Notes: generated by a model not told the origin, from the sequence alone. A DNA stretch of 64,000 nt from Winogradskyella sp. KYW1333 (GCF_003335675.1 NZ_QPHL01000017.1:186001-250000); one strand, 5' to 3'. Positions 9,044 to 18,640 are shown, counted from the stretch's first letter. Translations and numbers: made by a program.

Positions 9044-10340
9044 AAACAAACTGCTTTAATTTCCCTGCTTTTGTCCTTTTAAGGACCTTGACTTTTTTAA
9101 AATCGATTTTTAATCCTGGCTCCAGATAAGTTTCTATTTCATTTGAGACATTAGACTCTTGCTCATCTGTAAGCCTATTTTTACTGACATATTTCACCAT
9201 GAAATTATCAAGAGTAATTTGTTCAATAATAAATTCTGAAACGTTTCCATCGTTTTCAATAACACTTTTTGTTATGTAGTAAAATGTTAATCCGGCAGCT
9301 TTTTTACCACTAGGTAAAATCACAATGTCGTTAGTTCTACCAGTAAGTTTTTCTAAGACGGGTTGCCTTGCCGTACTTTGTTGTGATAAAGATCCTATAT
9401 CACCAATATCATATCTAATAAATGGATGGGCTTTATTATAAAATGAAGTAATAACTACACGACCATCTTTTCCGTGAGGCACTAAATTTCCACCTGCATC
9501 AACTATTTCAACTAGAATTGTTTCGGTATTAACAACCCAATCACCTTTTGGGTTTTCAAATGCAATCAAATCAAGCTCGGATGCGCCATATTCGTTTACC
9601 ACAGGAATTCCAAATTGAGTTTCCATTAAAGTTTTATCTATACCAAACAACATTTCAGACGTAACAATACAAACCTTTAAACTAGGGCATATATCTGTTA
9701 ATACAATCTCTTTTCTCTTTAAAAACTTTGCAAATTGAACAATAGGGCTAGTATAACCATTAATAAACTCAAATGAAGTGGATTTAAATTTTTGAAGTGT
9801 TTTCTCAAAGGACTCGTCACTCAGATCAAAAATGGAGAACCGATATCTATTACTAAAAAAATCTTTGATTCTTTCTTTGTAATAGCCTTTTTTATCGAGC
9901 GGTATACCGTAAAACCGTGCTTGTTTAGAAGAATTAAAATCTATATTATACCACGAAAACCTATCCATTATTTGAGCCCAAGTCATGGCGTGGCACCATT
10001 TATCTTTAACAAAAATGAAAGGATCTCCAGAGCTACCAGAGGTTTTATTTAAATAAACATTTTCGGCAGTAAATTCTTTCGAAAGACGTTGTTCTATTGG
10101 TTGTTGCAAATGACGCTTGGTCATGATTGGGATAGACTCCCAATTTTCAATATCTATATCTTTCCCAAAAGATTTATAAAATGGATTTTGCTCTAAATGA
10201 TGTTTTAGTATTTCCCGTTTTTTGATATCGACATAAGTTTTAAAGTCGCTGTCTGATTTTTTTTGAATTTCAGCCAAAACCTTCTTGGCCTTGTCAATTT
10301 CAAAGCCATTTATTTTAAGCGAAATGTCAAATAATCTCAA
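9033..10340 (-). CDS. CapK/PaaK-like adenylate-forming enzyme
   Basis: A 435-residue member of the phenylacetate-CoA ligase-like branch of the AMP-forming superfamily. Visible motifs are the ATP-binding TSGSSGDPFIF (residues 100-110), NEYGASE (adenine-binding) and IRYDIGD. CapK-like proteins are common at the edge of capsule and O-antigen clusters, where they are thought to activate an acyl or amino group for decorating the polymer; no substrate is known. The gene is convergent with the GT2 gene and divergent from purD. A role in modifying this polysaccharide is inference from position. Confidence 0.75.
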   Translation of the reverse strand: MRLFDISLKINGFEIDKAKKVLAEIQKKSDSDFKTYVDIKKREILKHHLEQNPFYKSFGKDIDIENWESIPIMTKRHLQQPIEQRLSKEFTAENVYLNKTSGSSGDPFIFVKDKWCHAMTWAQIMDRFSWYNIDFNSSKQARFYGIPLDKKGYYKERIKDFFSNRYRFSIFDLSDESFEKTLQKFKSTSFEFINGYTSPIVQFAKFLKRKEIVLTDICPSLKVCIVTSEMLFGIDKTLMETQFGIPVVNEYGASELDLIAFENPKGDWVVNTETILVEIVDAGGNLVPHGKDGRVVITSFYNKAHPFIRYDIGDIGSLSQQSTARQPVLEKLTGRTNDIVILPSGKKAAGLTFYYITKSVIENDGNVSEFIIEQITLDNFMVKYVSKNRLTDEQESNVSNEIETYLEPGLKIDFKKVKVLKRTKAGKLKQFVSKL

Positions 10341-10374
10341 ACGTATATTGATATTTAAGGTTTATGTAAATTAA

Positions 10375-10406
10375 TTGTTTTTTAATCTTAAAACCAATTA
10401 TTTTTG
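10375..10406 (+). promoter_or_regulatory. Predicted housekeeping promoter of purD
   Basis: A TTG at 10375-10377 and TATTTTTG at 10399-10406 match the Bacteroidota consensus TTG-N19-TANNTTTG with a 21-nt spacer. Transcription would start near 10412, about 13 nt before the ATG at 10425. This also argues against the in-frame TTG at 10404 being a start codon, because it lies inside the -7 box. Confidence 0.6.
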
Positions 10407-10424
10407 CCCAAAGAAAATTACAGC

Positions 10425-11696
10425 ATGAATATTTTAGTACTAGGTTCAGGAGGAAGAGAGCACACATTTGCTTGGAAGATAGCTCAGAGCGATTATTGCG
10501 ATAAATTATTTGTGGCACCTGGCAATTCAGGCACCTCTGAAATTGCAACCAATCTGGATATTGGAGTAACTGATTTTATGGCAATAAAAAATGCTGTAAT
10601 AGACCATAAAATTGATTTGGTCGTTGTTGGTCCTGAAGACCCGTTAGTACAAGGTGTGCATGATTTCTTTTTAAAGGATGACCAATTAAAACTCATTAGT
10701 GTTATTGGGCCTCAAAAGGCCGCTGCTGAATTAGAGGGTAGTAAAGAATTTGCTAAGGAATTTATGATAAGGCATAATATACCTACGGCGGCATATGAGA
10801 GTTTCACAAAGGATAATGTAGAGGATGGGTATAAATTTTTAGAAACATTAAATCCTCCATACGTTTTAAAAGCAGATGGTTTAGCGGCGGGCAAAGGTGT
10901 ATTAATTCTTAATGATTTGGATGAGGCCAAATTAGAATTAAAGCAAATGCTTGTGGAAGCTAAATTTGGTGATGCAAGTACTAAAGTTGTTATAGAAGAA
11001 TTTCTTGACGGAATTGAACTGAGTTGTTTTGTGCTTACTGATGGTAAAGATTATAAAATACTTCCAACTGCAAAGGATTATAAACGCATTGGCGAAGGAG
11101 ATACAGGTTTAAATACTGGTGGTATGGGTGCAATTTCACCAGTACCATTTGCAACAAAAGATTTTTTGGATAAGATTGAAGATAAAATTGTAAAGCCAAC
11201 AGTTGAAGGATTAGCCAAAGATGATTTGCCTTATAAAGGATTTATATTTATTGGATTAATAAAAGTTGGAGATGAACCTAAAGTCATTGAATATAATGTG
11301 AGAATGGGTGATCCCGAGACTGAGGTTGTATTACCAAGGTTAAAAACGGATTTGGTAAGACTATTCAAAGCAATTTCAAATCAAACGCTTTCGGATATTC
11401 AATTAGAAATCGATGATAGGGCTGCAACTACCGTAATGCTTGTTTCTGGCGGATATCCTGAAGCCTACGAAAAGGGTAAGGAGATATTAGGTATAGAAAA
11501 TGTAAAAGAGTCTTTAGTGTTTCATGCAGGGGCAAAGGAAGAAGATGGTAAAATAGTTACTTCAGGAGGTAGAGTAATGGCCGTAACATCTTATGGGAAC
11601 ACATATCAGGAGGCCATAAAAAAATCTTACCAAAGCATAAACAATATATGTTTTGATAAGATGAATTATCGTAAGGATATTGGATTTGATCTATAG
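10425..11696 (+). CDS. purD: Phosphoribosylamine-glycine ligase (GARS)
   Basis: Catalyses the ATP-dependent joining of glycine to phosphoribosylamine, the second step of purine synthesis. The 423-residue length is normal. The N-terminus MNILVLGSGGREHTFAWKI is the signature opening of GARS. Further on are the ATP-grasp motifs VVGPEDPL, VLKADGLAAGKGV and EYNVRMGDPETEVVLPRL. ATG 10425 is preferred over the in-frame TTG at 10404 on family alignment and because a promoter box covers 10404. The stop overlaps a convergent small membrane-protein gene by 6 nt. No other pur genes are adjacent. Confidence 0.97.
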   Translation: MNILVLGSGGREHTFAWKIAQSDYCDKLFVAPGNSGTSEIATNLDIGVTDFMAIKNAVIDHKIDLVVVGPEDPLVQGVHDFFLKDDQLKLISVIGPQKAAAELEGSKEFAKEFMIRHNIPTAAYESFTKDNVEDGYKFLETLNPPYVLKADGLAAGKGVLILNDLDEAKLELKQMLVEAKFGDASTKVVIEEFLDGIELSCFVLTDGKDYKILPTAKDYKRIGEGDTGLNTGGMGAISPVPFATKDFLDKIEDKIVKPTVEGLAKDDLPYKGFIFIGLIKVGDEPKVIEYNVRMGDPETEVVLPRLKTDLVRLFKAISNQTLSDIQLEIDDRAATTVMLVSGGYPEAYEKGKEILGIENVKESLVFHAGAKEEDGKIVTSGGRVMAVTSYGNTYQEAIKKSYQSINNICFDKMNYRKDIGFDL

Positions 11697-11918
11697 ATAA
11701 GAGTGTGCTGTTACACTTTTATCTTCTTCGTTGTTGCTGTTGTATTTAGCTAATTGCATCATCCAATATACAAAGGCAACTAAACCGATAATTGAAAATA
11801 TCCAAGACATTATATTCGCAGAGAACCAGCTTTCTAGTTCTAACGCTCTTAAGGCATCAAATGGAGTGAATAGTACATTGACAAATAAATCTTCTATTCC
11901 GTAAAAGAAATCCTTCAT
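11691..11918 (-). CDS. Small membrane protein (DUF6341-like)
   Basis: A 75-residue protein with an amphipathic N-terminal part (residues 1-30), one transmembrane helix at about 37-56 (IMSWIFSIIGLVAFVYWMMQL) and a short polar tail. I recognise it as the conserved small flavobacterial protein that recurs beside upp and the next membrane protein gene; the DUF number is from memory. Function unknown. It is convergent with purD (6-nt overlap) and divergent from the gene at 11959, with about 40 nt between start codons. Confidence 0.7.
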   Translation of the reverse strand: MKDFFYGIEDLFVNVLFTPFDALRALELESWFSANIMSWIFSIIGLVAFVYWMMQLAKYNSNNEEDKSVTAHSYL

Positions 11919-11958
11919 AACTTTTTAAATTTACGAAGCAAAAATACAAAAAGAGTTA

Positions 11959-12876
11959 ATGATTACAAGTGTTTTTAATAAATCTAAGCCTATAAATTTT
12001 ATTCTAGTTCTAGTATTCGTAATATCAGTTTTTATGATTGCAAATTTTAATGCTCTTTTTAATTTCACAGAGAGCATTTTAAAAATACTATCTAAATTTC
12101 TTCTGATTGTTTTTTTAGTTTTTTTATTGGATTTCATTGTTTCTAAAAACAACCTCACACAGAGAAATAGTTATGCTATTATGGCTTTTGGGATCTTACT
12201 TGCATTGTTCCCAAACATATTAAATAATATGGATTTACTACTTGCTAACCTTTTTATTGTTTTTGCTATGAGAAGAATAATTAGTTTAAGCTCAAAGAAA
12301 AGTATTAAAAAGAAATTATTTGACGCATCCTTCTGGATAGCACTTGCTACACTTTTTTATTTCTGGGCAATATTGTTTTTTGCCATTATTATTGTGGCAT
12401 TAATTTATTATTCTCAAAATGACTTAAAGAATATTATCATCCCATTTGTTGGCATAGCCACTGTCGCTATGTTTTTATCGATTTACAATATCATATTATA
12501 CGATGAATTTATAAGACAATCAAATTTTGAACGTTTCGCTAGTTTAGATTATACGGCATACAATAGTAGTGAGTACATTTTGAAACTAACTGTTTTATTT
12601 ACCTCTTTTATTTGGACAGTTATTTACTATTTTAGATCATTATCTGAGAAGAATAAAAAAAACAGACCTTCATTTTATCTCATTGCTTGGGCTTCTATAA
12701 TTGCAATCTTAATAAGTATAATTTCACCCACTAAAAATGGTAGCGAATTTATTTTCCTGTTGGCACCGTTTTCAATTATTTTAGGCAATTACATTGAGGC
12801 GATATCTGAAAAGTGGTTTAAGGAAGTGTTTGTTGGTGCTTTAATAGCTACACCAATAATTGGTTTAATTCTGTAA
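11959..12876 (+). CDS. Polytopic membrane protein (DUF6427-like)
   Basis: A 305-residue, very hydrophobic protein with about eight to ten predicted helices and short loops; no enzymatic motif is visible. It resembles the flavobacterial DUF6427 family, which is usually found beside upp. It ends 12 nt inside the convergent upp gene. Function unknown; the constant neighbourhood with a pyrimidine-salvage enzyme could mean a link to nucleobase uptake, but nothing in the sequence proves it. Confidence 0.65.
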   Translation: MITSVFNKSKPINFILVLVFVISVFMIANFNALFNFTESILKILSKFLLIVFLVFLLDFIVSKNNLTQRNSYAIMAFGILLALFPNILNNMDLLLANLFIVFAMRRIISLSSKKSIKKKLFDASFWIALATLFYFWAILFFAIIIVALIYYSQNDLKNIIIPFVGIATVAMFLSIYNIILYDEFIRQSNFERFASLDYTAYNSSEYILKLTVLFTSFIWTVIYYFRSLSEKNKKNRPSFYLIAWASIIAILISIISPTKNGSEFIFLLAPFSIILGNYIEAISEKWFKEVFVGALIATPIIGLIL

Positions 12877-13524
12877 TTTACTGCCAAAGGCCAAATCACC
12901 CGCATCACCTAAACCAGGTATGATATATCCTTTTTCATTTAGATCGTCATCTATAGACGCAATCCAAAGATGAATATCGTTATCCACTTTGCTATCAACA
13001 TAAGCCACTCCATCTTTAGCACCAATCACGCTTATTATATGAGTTTCCTTTGGTGCCCCAAAGGGTTTAAGGGCTTCTAAAGTGGCATAAATTGACTGAC
13101 CTGTCGCTAACATAGGATCTGCAACTAACAATGTTTTACCCTCTAACTCTGGGCAAGTTAAATATTCAATAATGATTTCAAAATCATTAGTAACGTCGTT
13201 GTGTTTTCTATAAGCTGAAATAAAAGCATTTTCTGCATTATCAAAATAATTCAACAACCCACTGTGAAGTGGTAATCCCGCTCTCAAAATAGAGCAAATG
13301 ACAATGTCGTTTGAGTATAAATCTTCTTTTGAAATTCCCAGGGGGGTTTCTGTTTTTTGAGGAGAAAAGTTTAAAACTTTGCTTAATTCATAGGCTAGTA
13401 TTTCTCCAATACGCTCAATATTTCTCCTAAACCTCATACTGTCCTTTTGGATATTTTTATCTCTTATTTCAGACATGAAAGTATTTAACAATGAAGGGGT
13501 TTCGGAGAGATTGTGTATTTGCAT
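12865..13524 (-). CDS. upp: Uracil phosphoribosyltransferase
   Basis: Converts uracil and PRPP to UMP in pyrimidine salvage. The 219-residue protein has the PRPP-binding loop LLVADPMLATGQSIYATLEAL, with the core DPMLATGQS near residues 136-144. The C-terminal GYIIPGLGDAGDLAFGS is the uracil-binding region of UPRTases. Its start codon is only 18 nt from the start of the divergent DUF4254 gene, so its promoter must overlap that gene's coding region. The 3' end overlaps the DUF6427-like gene by 12 nt. Confidence 0.95.
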   Translation of the reverse strand: MQIHNLSETPSLLNTFMSEIRDKNIQKDSMRFRRNIERIGEILAYELSKVLNFSPQKTETPLGISKEDLYSNDIVICSILRAGLPLHSGLLNYFDNAENAFISAYRKHNDVTNDFEIIIEYLTCPELEGKTLLVADPMLATGQSIYATLEALKPFGAPKETHIISVIGAKDGVAYVDSKVDNDIHLWIASIDDDLNEKGYIIPGLGDAGDLAFGSKLQN

Positions 13525-13542
13525 TTTAAGACTGTTTCAGTA

Positions 13543-14205
13543 ATGGCTAAGTTAATAATTCAAACTATATTTGCATATCCAAATATTAGTACAGATATGT
13601 TTTCAGATAAAGCTAATGCTATTTTTAAAGATGTAATTAAAACTTACAAGGTTTTAAACACTGTAGACCAGCCATTTACTAACAAATATCATAGAAATGA
13701 AGATTTAATTTCACATTTATTATATAGAAAAAGTTGGATTGATACCGTGCAATGGGCATATGAAGATATCATTAGAGATCCGAATATAGATCCTATTTCC
13801 GCGTTAGAATTAAAACGTAAAATTGACGCATCTAACCAGGACAGGACCGATACTGTTGAGTATATTGACGGTTACTTCTTGGAAAAGTTTAATGACGTTG
13901 AAGTAAAACCATATGCTAAAATAAATTCTGAGAGCCCTGCGTGGGCCATAGATAGATTATCGATTCTCGCATTGAAAATTTATCATATGCATTTAGAAAC
14001 TGTCAGAGAAGATGCGAGTGAGACACACAAGGAGGCCTGTGAGAAAAAATTAAATGTTTTGTTAGAACAAAGAGTAGATTTGAGTAAGGCCATTGACGAT
14101 TTACTTACAGACATTGCCAACGGAGATAAGTACATGAAAGTTTACAAGCAAATGAAAATGTACAATGACGATGAGCTTAATCCTGTTTTAAGAGGCCAGA
14201 AATAA
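13543..14205 (+). CDS. DUF4254 domain protein
   Basis: A 220-residue soluble, mostly helical protein beginning MAKLIIQTIFAYPNISTDMF. The ATG at 13543 is chosen over the in-frame GTG at 13513, which lies inside the divergent upp gene. The segment FTNKYHRNEDLISHLLYRKSW and the later ALKIYHMHLETVRED are typical of DUF4254. The family is nearly always next to a GT9 (heptosyltransferase-like) gene, as here with 31 nt between them, so a role in LPS core synthesis is likely. The biochemical function is unknown to me. Confidence 0.8.
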   Translation: MAKLIIQTIFAYPNISTDMFSDKANAIFKDVIKTYKVLNTVDQPFTNKYHRNEDLISHLLYRKSWIDTVQWAYEDIIRDPNIDPISALELKRKIDASNQDRTDTVEYIDGYFLEKFNDVEVKPYAKINSESPAWAIDRLSILALKIYHMHLETVREDASETHKEACEKKLNVLLEQRVDLSKAIDDLLTDIANGDKYMKVYKQMKMYNDDELNPVLRGQK

Positions 14206-14236
14206 AATCTCGACTACAATTGCATGTAATACAAAT

Positions 14237-15259
14237 ATGCCAAAACCAGAACACATAATTCTTATAAGGTTTTCGGCCATGGGAGATGTAGCTATGACTG
14301 TTCCAGTTCTTAGTGCTCTCAATGAAAAATATCCACAGTTAAAAGTTACAGTCTTAACCAGAGGTTTTTTTAAACCTCTATTTGAAGGGCTAAATAATGT
14401 TGAGGTTTTTTCTGCAGATTTAAAAGGGCGTCACAAGGGCCTTTTGGGGTTATATAATTTATCTAAAGAGTTAAAGCTACTAGGTTTTGATGCAGTTGCT
14501 GATTTACACAATGTATTACGCAGTAAAATCCTTAAGTTCTTTTTTGCTGGTAAAAAAGTTGAACATATAGATAAAGGCAGGGTCGAAAAGAAAGCATTAA
14601 TAGCCGGCAAAATATTTAAACAGATAAAAACTACACACCAGAGATATGCTGATGTGTTTGAAAAGTTAGGTTATCCAATTGATTTAGCTAAGCCAAAGTT
14701 TCCCTCGAAACGAATAATACCAAAGGAAATTTCAGAACTGGTAAAGCAAGATTATTCAATAGTTGGAATTGCACCTTTTGCAGCGCACAAGGGTAAAATG
14801 TATCCTTTGGATAAAACGGAAAAAGTCATAGAACAACTTTCCAAGCAAAATCAAGTTTTTTTATTTGGAGGAGGGAAAAATGAAATTCAAATACTAAATG
14901 AGATATCTGCTAAATATGAAAATGTTGTTTCTGTTGCGGGGAAATTGTCATTTATGGAGGAGCTCAATTTAATCTCTAATTTAGATGTGATGCTTTCTAT
15001 GGATTCAGGAAATGCACATTTGGCTGCGATGTTTGGTATTAAGGTTATAACCATTTGGGGAGTTACACATCCATTTGCTGGTTTTGCCCCATTTAATCAG
15101 TCAGAATCTAATATACTGTTGGCTGATAGAGAACAGTACCCCTTAATACCAACTTCAATATATGGGAATAGATATCCAAAGGAATATGAGGATTGTGCAG
15201 GGAGTGTATCTGTAAAAAAAGTAGTCGAAAAAATAATGTCTACAATTTCGAATACTTAA
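14237..15259 (+). CDS. Glycosyltransferase family 9 (LPS heptosyltransferase-like)
   Basis: A 340-residue GT-B enzyme. The N-terminus ILIRFSAMGDVAMTVPVL is the GT9 signature with the catalytic-region Asp, and the C-terminal domain has LISNLDVMLSMDSGNAHLAA, the donor-binding motif of WaaC/WaaF-type enzymes. It probably adds a heptose or similar sugar to the LPS inner core on the cytoplasmic face. Likely cotranscribed with the DUF4254 gene. It ends directly against the stop of the convergent reductase, with no intergenic base. Confidence 0.88.
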   Translation: MPKPEHIILIRFSAMGDVAMTVPVLSALNEKYPQLKVTVLTRGFFKPLFEGLNNVEVFSADLKGRHKGLLGLYNLSKELKLLGFDAVADLHNVLRSKILKFFFAGKKVEHIDKGRVEKKALIAGKIFKQIKTTHQRYADVFEKLGYPIDLAKPKFPSKRIIPKEISELVKQDYSIVGIAPFAAHKGKMYPLDKTEKVIEQLSKQNQVFLFGGGKNEIQILNEISAKYENVVSVAGKLSFMEELNLISNLDVMLSMDSGNAHLAAMFGIKVITIWGVTHPFAGFAPFNQSESNILLADREQYPLIPTSIYGNRYPKEYEDCAGSVSVKKVVEKIMSTISNT

Positions 15260-16318
15260 CTAAACATCGTCATAGTCAACAACAACAGAATCAGAAGTTG
15301 GATGAGCTTGACAAGTTAAAACCAACCCTTCAGCTACTTCATTATCGGTTAAAATATTGTTATGCCTCATTTCAGTTTGGCCTTCTGTAACTCTGGCTAT
15401 ACAACTACTACAAATGCCACCTTGGCATGAATAAGGCGCATCAATATCCTTTTTTAAAGTTGCTTCGAGAATAGTTTGATTATTAGACATTTCAAATTCA
15501 AACTCCTCTTCATCGACAATTACTTTTATTTTAGAATTACCATCAGATACAGAGACAGTTGATTTTTCATTCGACTCAACAGGCACAGTAAACAATTCAA
15601 ATAGGATGTCATTTTCTTTAATGCTATTTTCAAGCAGCACATCTTTAACAGTATGAATCATCTGTTCAGGACCACATAAATAGAACTTCTCAACAGTTAC
15701 ATCCTTGTACTTGTTTTTTACGATAAGATTAACTGTACTTTTTTCTATACGGCCAAAAAGCGCGTCTTCTTCCTGAGTTTGACTATAGATAAAGTGAACA
15801 TGAAATCGATTTCCGTATGTTTCTTTAAGTTGTATAAGGTCATTAGAAAACATGGCATCACTTAAAGATTTATTCCCGTAGACTAAAATTAAATTGCTAA
15901 ATGGCTCATCTTCTAAAAGTGTTTTTGCAATACTTAAAATAGGTGTTATACCACTTCCAGCAGCAAAGGCCACAATAGTTCTTGTTTTAGCATTATTTGC
16001 TTCAAACACAAAACGACCATTTGGTTCTGCAACATCAATAATATCTCCAGCATTTAATTCATTATTAGCGTAGACCGAAAATGAACCTCCCTCAACTGAT
16101 TTAACCGCAACAGTTAATTTTCTGCTACTTTTAGAAGAACATATAGAATAATCTCTTCTAATTTCTTCACCGTTAATCTCAGTACGAAGTGTAATATATT
16201 GACCCGCCTCAAAAATAAAGTTGTCTTCTAAGTCTTCGGGCACATCGAATGTAATAGCCACCGACTTATCAGTAACTTTATTTATAGATTCAATTTTTAA
16301 TGGATGGAATTGTGACAT
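15260..16318 (-). CDS. Ferredoxin-NADP reductase/2Fe-2S oxidoreductase (PaaE-like)
   Basis: A 352-residue three-domain electron-transfer protein. It has an N-terminal FAD-binding barrel with RRDYSICSS, an NAD(P)H-binding domain with FAAGSGITPILSIAKTLL and YLCGPEQM, and a C-terminal plant-type ferredoxin domain with ligands in CQGGICSSCIARV and a fourth Cys in LTCQAHP. The order matches PaaE and related hydroxylase reductases. No paaABCD genes are in view, so the partner oxygenase is unknown and the phenylacetate name should not be assumed. Confidence 0.85.
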   Translation of the reverse strand: MSQFHPLKIESINKVTDKSVAITFDVPEDLEDNFIFEAGQYITLRTEINGEEIRRDYSICSSKSSRKLTVAVKSVEGGSFSVYANNELNAGDIIDVAEPNGRFVFEANNAKTRTIVAFAAGSGITPILSIAKTLLEDEPFSNLILVYGNKSLSDAMFSNDLIQLKETYGNRFHVHFIYSQTQEEDALFGRIEKSTVNLIVKNKYKDVTVEKFYLCGPEQMIHTVKDVLLENSIKENDILFELFTVPVESNEKSTVSVSDGNSKIKVIVDEEEFEFEMSNNQTILEATLKKDIDAPYSCQGGICSSCIARVTEGQTEMRHNNILTDNEVAEGLVLTCQAHPTSDSVVVDYDDV

Positions 16319-16424
16319 TGCAATAATTTTTTGTAAAAATAATGAAGCCTAACATTAAAGTAATCTTTGTTTGTAACAAATTAACAATTAAGTTTACTAA
16401 TAGAAAAAACTAACCAAAACAGCT

Positions 16425-17903
16425 ATGATTAAGCATTTTATTAATTTAGAGTGGAAACAATATTTTCGCTCCTCCTATTGGCAAAAGAGCTTAGGGCTTA
16501 ATATACTTCTAGTATTTTTTGCACTGTACTTTATAGTTGTCTTTTTAATTCTAGGCTTTGGGCTTTTACCTATCCTCAAGAAAGTATTTCCTGATCAAGA
16601 TCCATTTGTTGTTGCCAATGGATTTATTTTTTTCTGGTTAATGATTGATCTATTGATGCGGTTCTTCTTACAAAAACTGCCAGTAATGAGTGTAAAACCG
16701 TTATTAACACTGCCCATTAAAAGGTCAACTGTGGTTCATTATGTTTTAGGGAAGTCCGCCTTATCGTTTTTTAATTTCTTGCCATTATTCGCCATAATAC
16801 CATTCAGTATTATGCTAATCGTTAATGATTACTCCACATCAACTGCATTAACATGGATGTTTACAATGATAATTGTAGTGTTAATTGGCAATTTTTTAAA
16901 CTTTATTATTGAAGCATTTTCTGCAGAACTAGAATTTTCGTTTCTACCATTAATAATTTTTGTTGGCACATTATATGGTTTAGATGCTTTTGGAATTGTT
17001 TCTATGACATCCTTATTAGGAGATGCGTTCTTAGGTATTGCAAATAACCCCATTTTTATTTTAATTCCAATAGCAATACTTGCGCTTTGTTATTCTTTTA
17101 ACTTTAAACTTCTGAAGGACAAATTGTTTTTAGATAGTTCCTTAAAATCCAAAGTTACTGAAGTAAAAGCAGCAGATTTATCTTGGACAAAACGCTTTGG
17201 TGATATAGCTCCATTTATGCAATTAGATCTTAAACTTATATGGAGAAATAAGAGAACAAAATCATCGGTATGGATTATGCTCATTGGTCTACTCTATGGT
17301 ATGTTTTTCTACCCACAGCCTATGTATAGAGACATGGTATGGTTATTTCCGTTTATTGGAATCTTTGTAACAGGTATTTTCCTAATAAATTTCGGTCAAT
17401 TTATACCAGCTTGGGATAGTGGTTATTATAAAATGCTAATGAGTCAAAACATTAAGTATGAGCAATATTTAAGATCAAAATTCATACTTATGGTTTTAAG
17501 TGTAGCTATAATATTTGTACTGAGCATACCTTACGTATATTTTGGTTGGAAAATCTTAGTTGCTCATTTTGCCGCGGCCATATACAATATAGGAGTTAAC
17601 TCACATATTATGTTATATGGAGGGTCGTTTAACAGAAAGAAAATTGACCTCAACCAAAGAGCTGCATTCAATTATCAAGGGACAGGTGCAGTGCAATGGA
17701 TTATAGGATTACCACTTATGATTTTACCGATGATTATTTTTGCGGTTCTTAACGCCCTATTTGGGTTTGAAACAGGCATAATCGTACTTATTTTCTTAGG
17801 TATAGCCGGAATTGTTTTTCATAAAAAACTTATGCGAATGATTACTCAACGCTATCTCGATTCAAAATATAAAATGATTGACGCTTTTAGTCAAGATAAT
17901 TAA
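16425..17903 (+). CDS. ABC exporter permease-like membrane protein (DUF5687)
   Basis: A 492-residue polytopic protein with about twelve hydrophobic helices in two halves, separated by a soluble stretch near residues 225-275. The N-terminus HFINLEWKQYFRSSYWQKSL and the middle DLKLIWRNKRTKSSVWIML resemble the DUF5687 family. It is followed after 14 nt by an ABC ATPase gene, so it is almost certainly the membrane partner of a two-component exporter. The substrate is unknown. Confidence 0.8.
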   Translation: MIKHFINLEWKQYFRSSYWQKSLGLNILLVFFALYFIVVFLILGFGLLPILKKVFPDQDPFVVANGFIFFWLMIDLLMRFFLQKLPVMSVKPLLTLPIKRSTVVHYVLGKSALSFFNFLPLFAIIPFSIMLIVNDYSTSTALTWMFTMIIVVLIGNFLNFIIEAFSAELEFSFLPLIIFVGTLYGLDAFGIVSMTSLLGDAFLGIANNPIFILIPIAILALCYSFNFKLLKDKLFLDSSLKSKVTEVKAADLSWTKRFGDIAPFMQLDLKLIWRNKRTKSSVWIMLIGLLYGMFFYPQPMYRDMVWLFPFIGIFVTGIFLINFGQFIPAWDSGYYKMLMSQNIKYEQYLRSKFILMVLSVAIIFVLSIPYVYFGWKILVAHFAAAIYNIGVNSHIMLYGGSFNRKKIDLNQRAAFNYQGTGAVQWIIGLPLMILPMIIFAVLNALFGFETGIIVLIFLGIAGIVFHKKLMRMITQRYLDSKYKMIDAFSQDN

Positions 17904-17917
17904 TACAAAGACTAACC

Positions 17918-18640
17918 ATGATATATACAAAAGACATTTCAAAAGCATATAATGGAACTACGGTTCTTAAAATTGATGAGCTCAATATTCCAAAAGGCCA
18001 AAGTTTTGGTTTAGTTGGAAATAATGGAGCAGGTAAAACCACATATTTTAGCTTATTGTTAGATTTAATAAAACCTACAACAGGCAGTATATCAAATGGA
18101 GAAATAATTGTAGATCAAAGCGAGGACTGGAAACCTTACACCTCATCCTTTATTGATGAGAGTTTTTTAATTGGCTATTTAACACCGGAGGAATATTTCT
18201 ATTTTATTGGTGATTTGCGAGGCCAAAATAAAGCAGACATTGATGCTTTAACGTCAAAATTTGAAGATTTCTTTAATGGAGAAATTATAGGCAAGAAAAA
18301 ATACTTAAGAGACTTAAGTAAGGGTAACCAGAAGAAAGCCGGTATAGTTGCTGCTTTAATTGGGAATCCTGAAGTTATAATATTAGACGAACCTTTTGCA
18401 AATTTAGATCCAACGACTCAAATCCGTTTAAAACAGATTCTCAAAGATTTAGCAGAAAAACAGGGAGTTACCGTTTTGATATCTAGTCATGATCTAATGC
18501 ATGTTACTGATGTATGCGAGCGTATCGTTGTATTAGAAAAGGGTGAGATTATTAAAGACTTAGAAACTAATCCAGCAACATTAAAAGAACTTGAAGCTCA
18601 TTTTGCTGGCAACCTTGAATCTGTTCAAGAGGAAGAGTAG
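17918..18640 (+). CDS. ABC transporter ATP-binding protein
   Basis: A 240-residue single nucleotide-binding domain with Walker A GNNGAGKT (near residues 35-42), a slightly unusual signature LSKGNQKKAG, Walker B VIILDEPFANLDP and the H-loop in ISSHDLMHV. It would power the DUF5687-type permease encoded 14 nt upstream. The C-terminal acidic tail (ESVQEEE) is unremarkable. The pair ends at a clear intrinsic terminator. Confidence 0.9.
   Translation: MIYTKDISKAYNGTTVLKIDELNIPKGQSFGLVGNNGAGKTTYFSLLLDLIKPTTGSISNGEIIVDQSEDWKPYTSSFIDESFLIGYLTPEEYFYFIGDLRGQNKADIDALTSKFEDFFNGEIIGKKKYLRDLSKGNQKKAGIVAALIGNPEVIILDEPFANLDPTTQIRLKQILKDLAEKQGVTVLISSHDLMHVTDVCERIVVLEKGEIIKDLETNPATLKELEAHFAGNLESVQEEE

Noticed and set aside
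10404..10424. TTG start giving a longer PurD
   Set aside because: The codons overlap the predicted -7 box, and known PurD proteins begin at the ATG at 10425.
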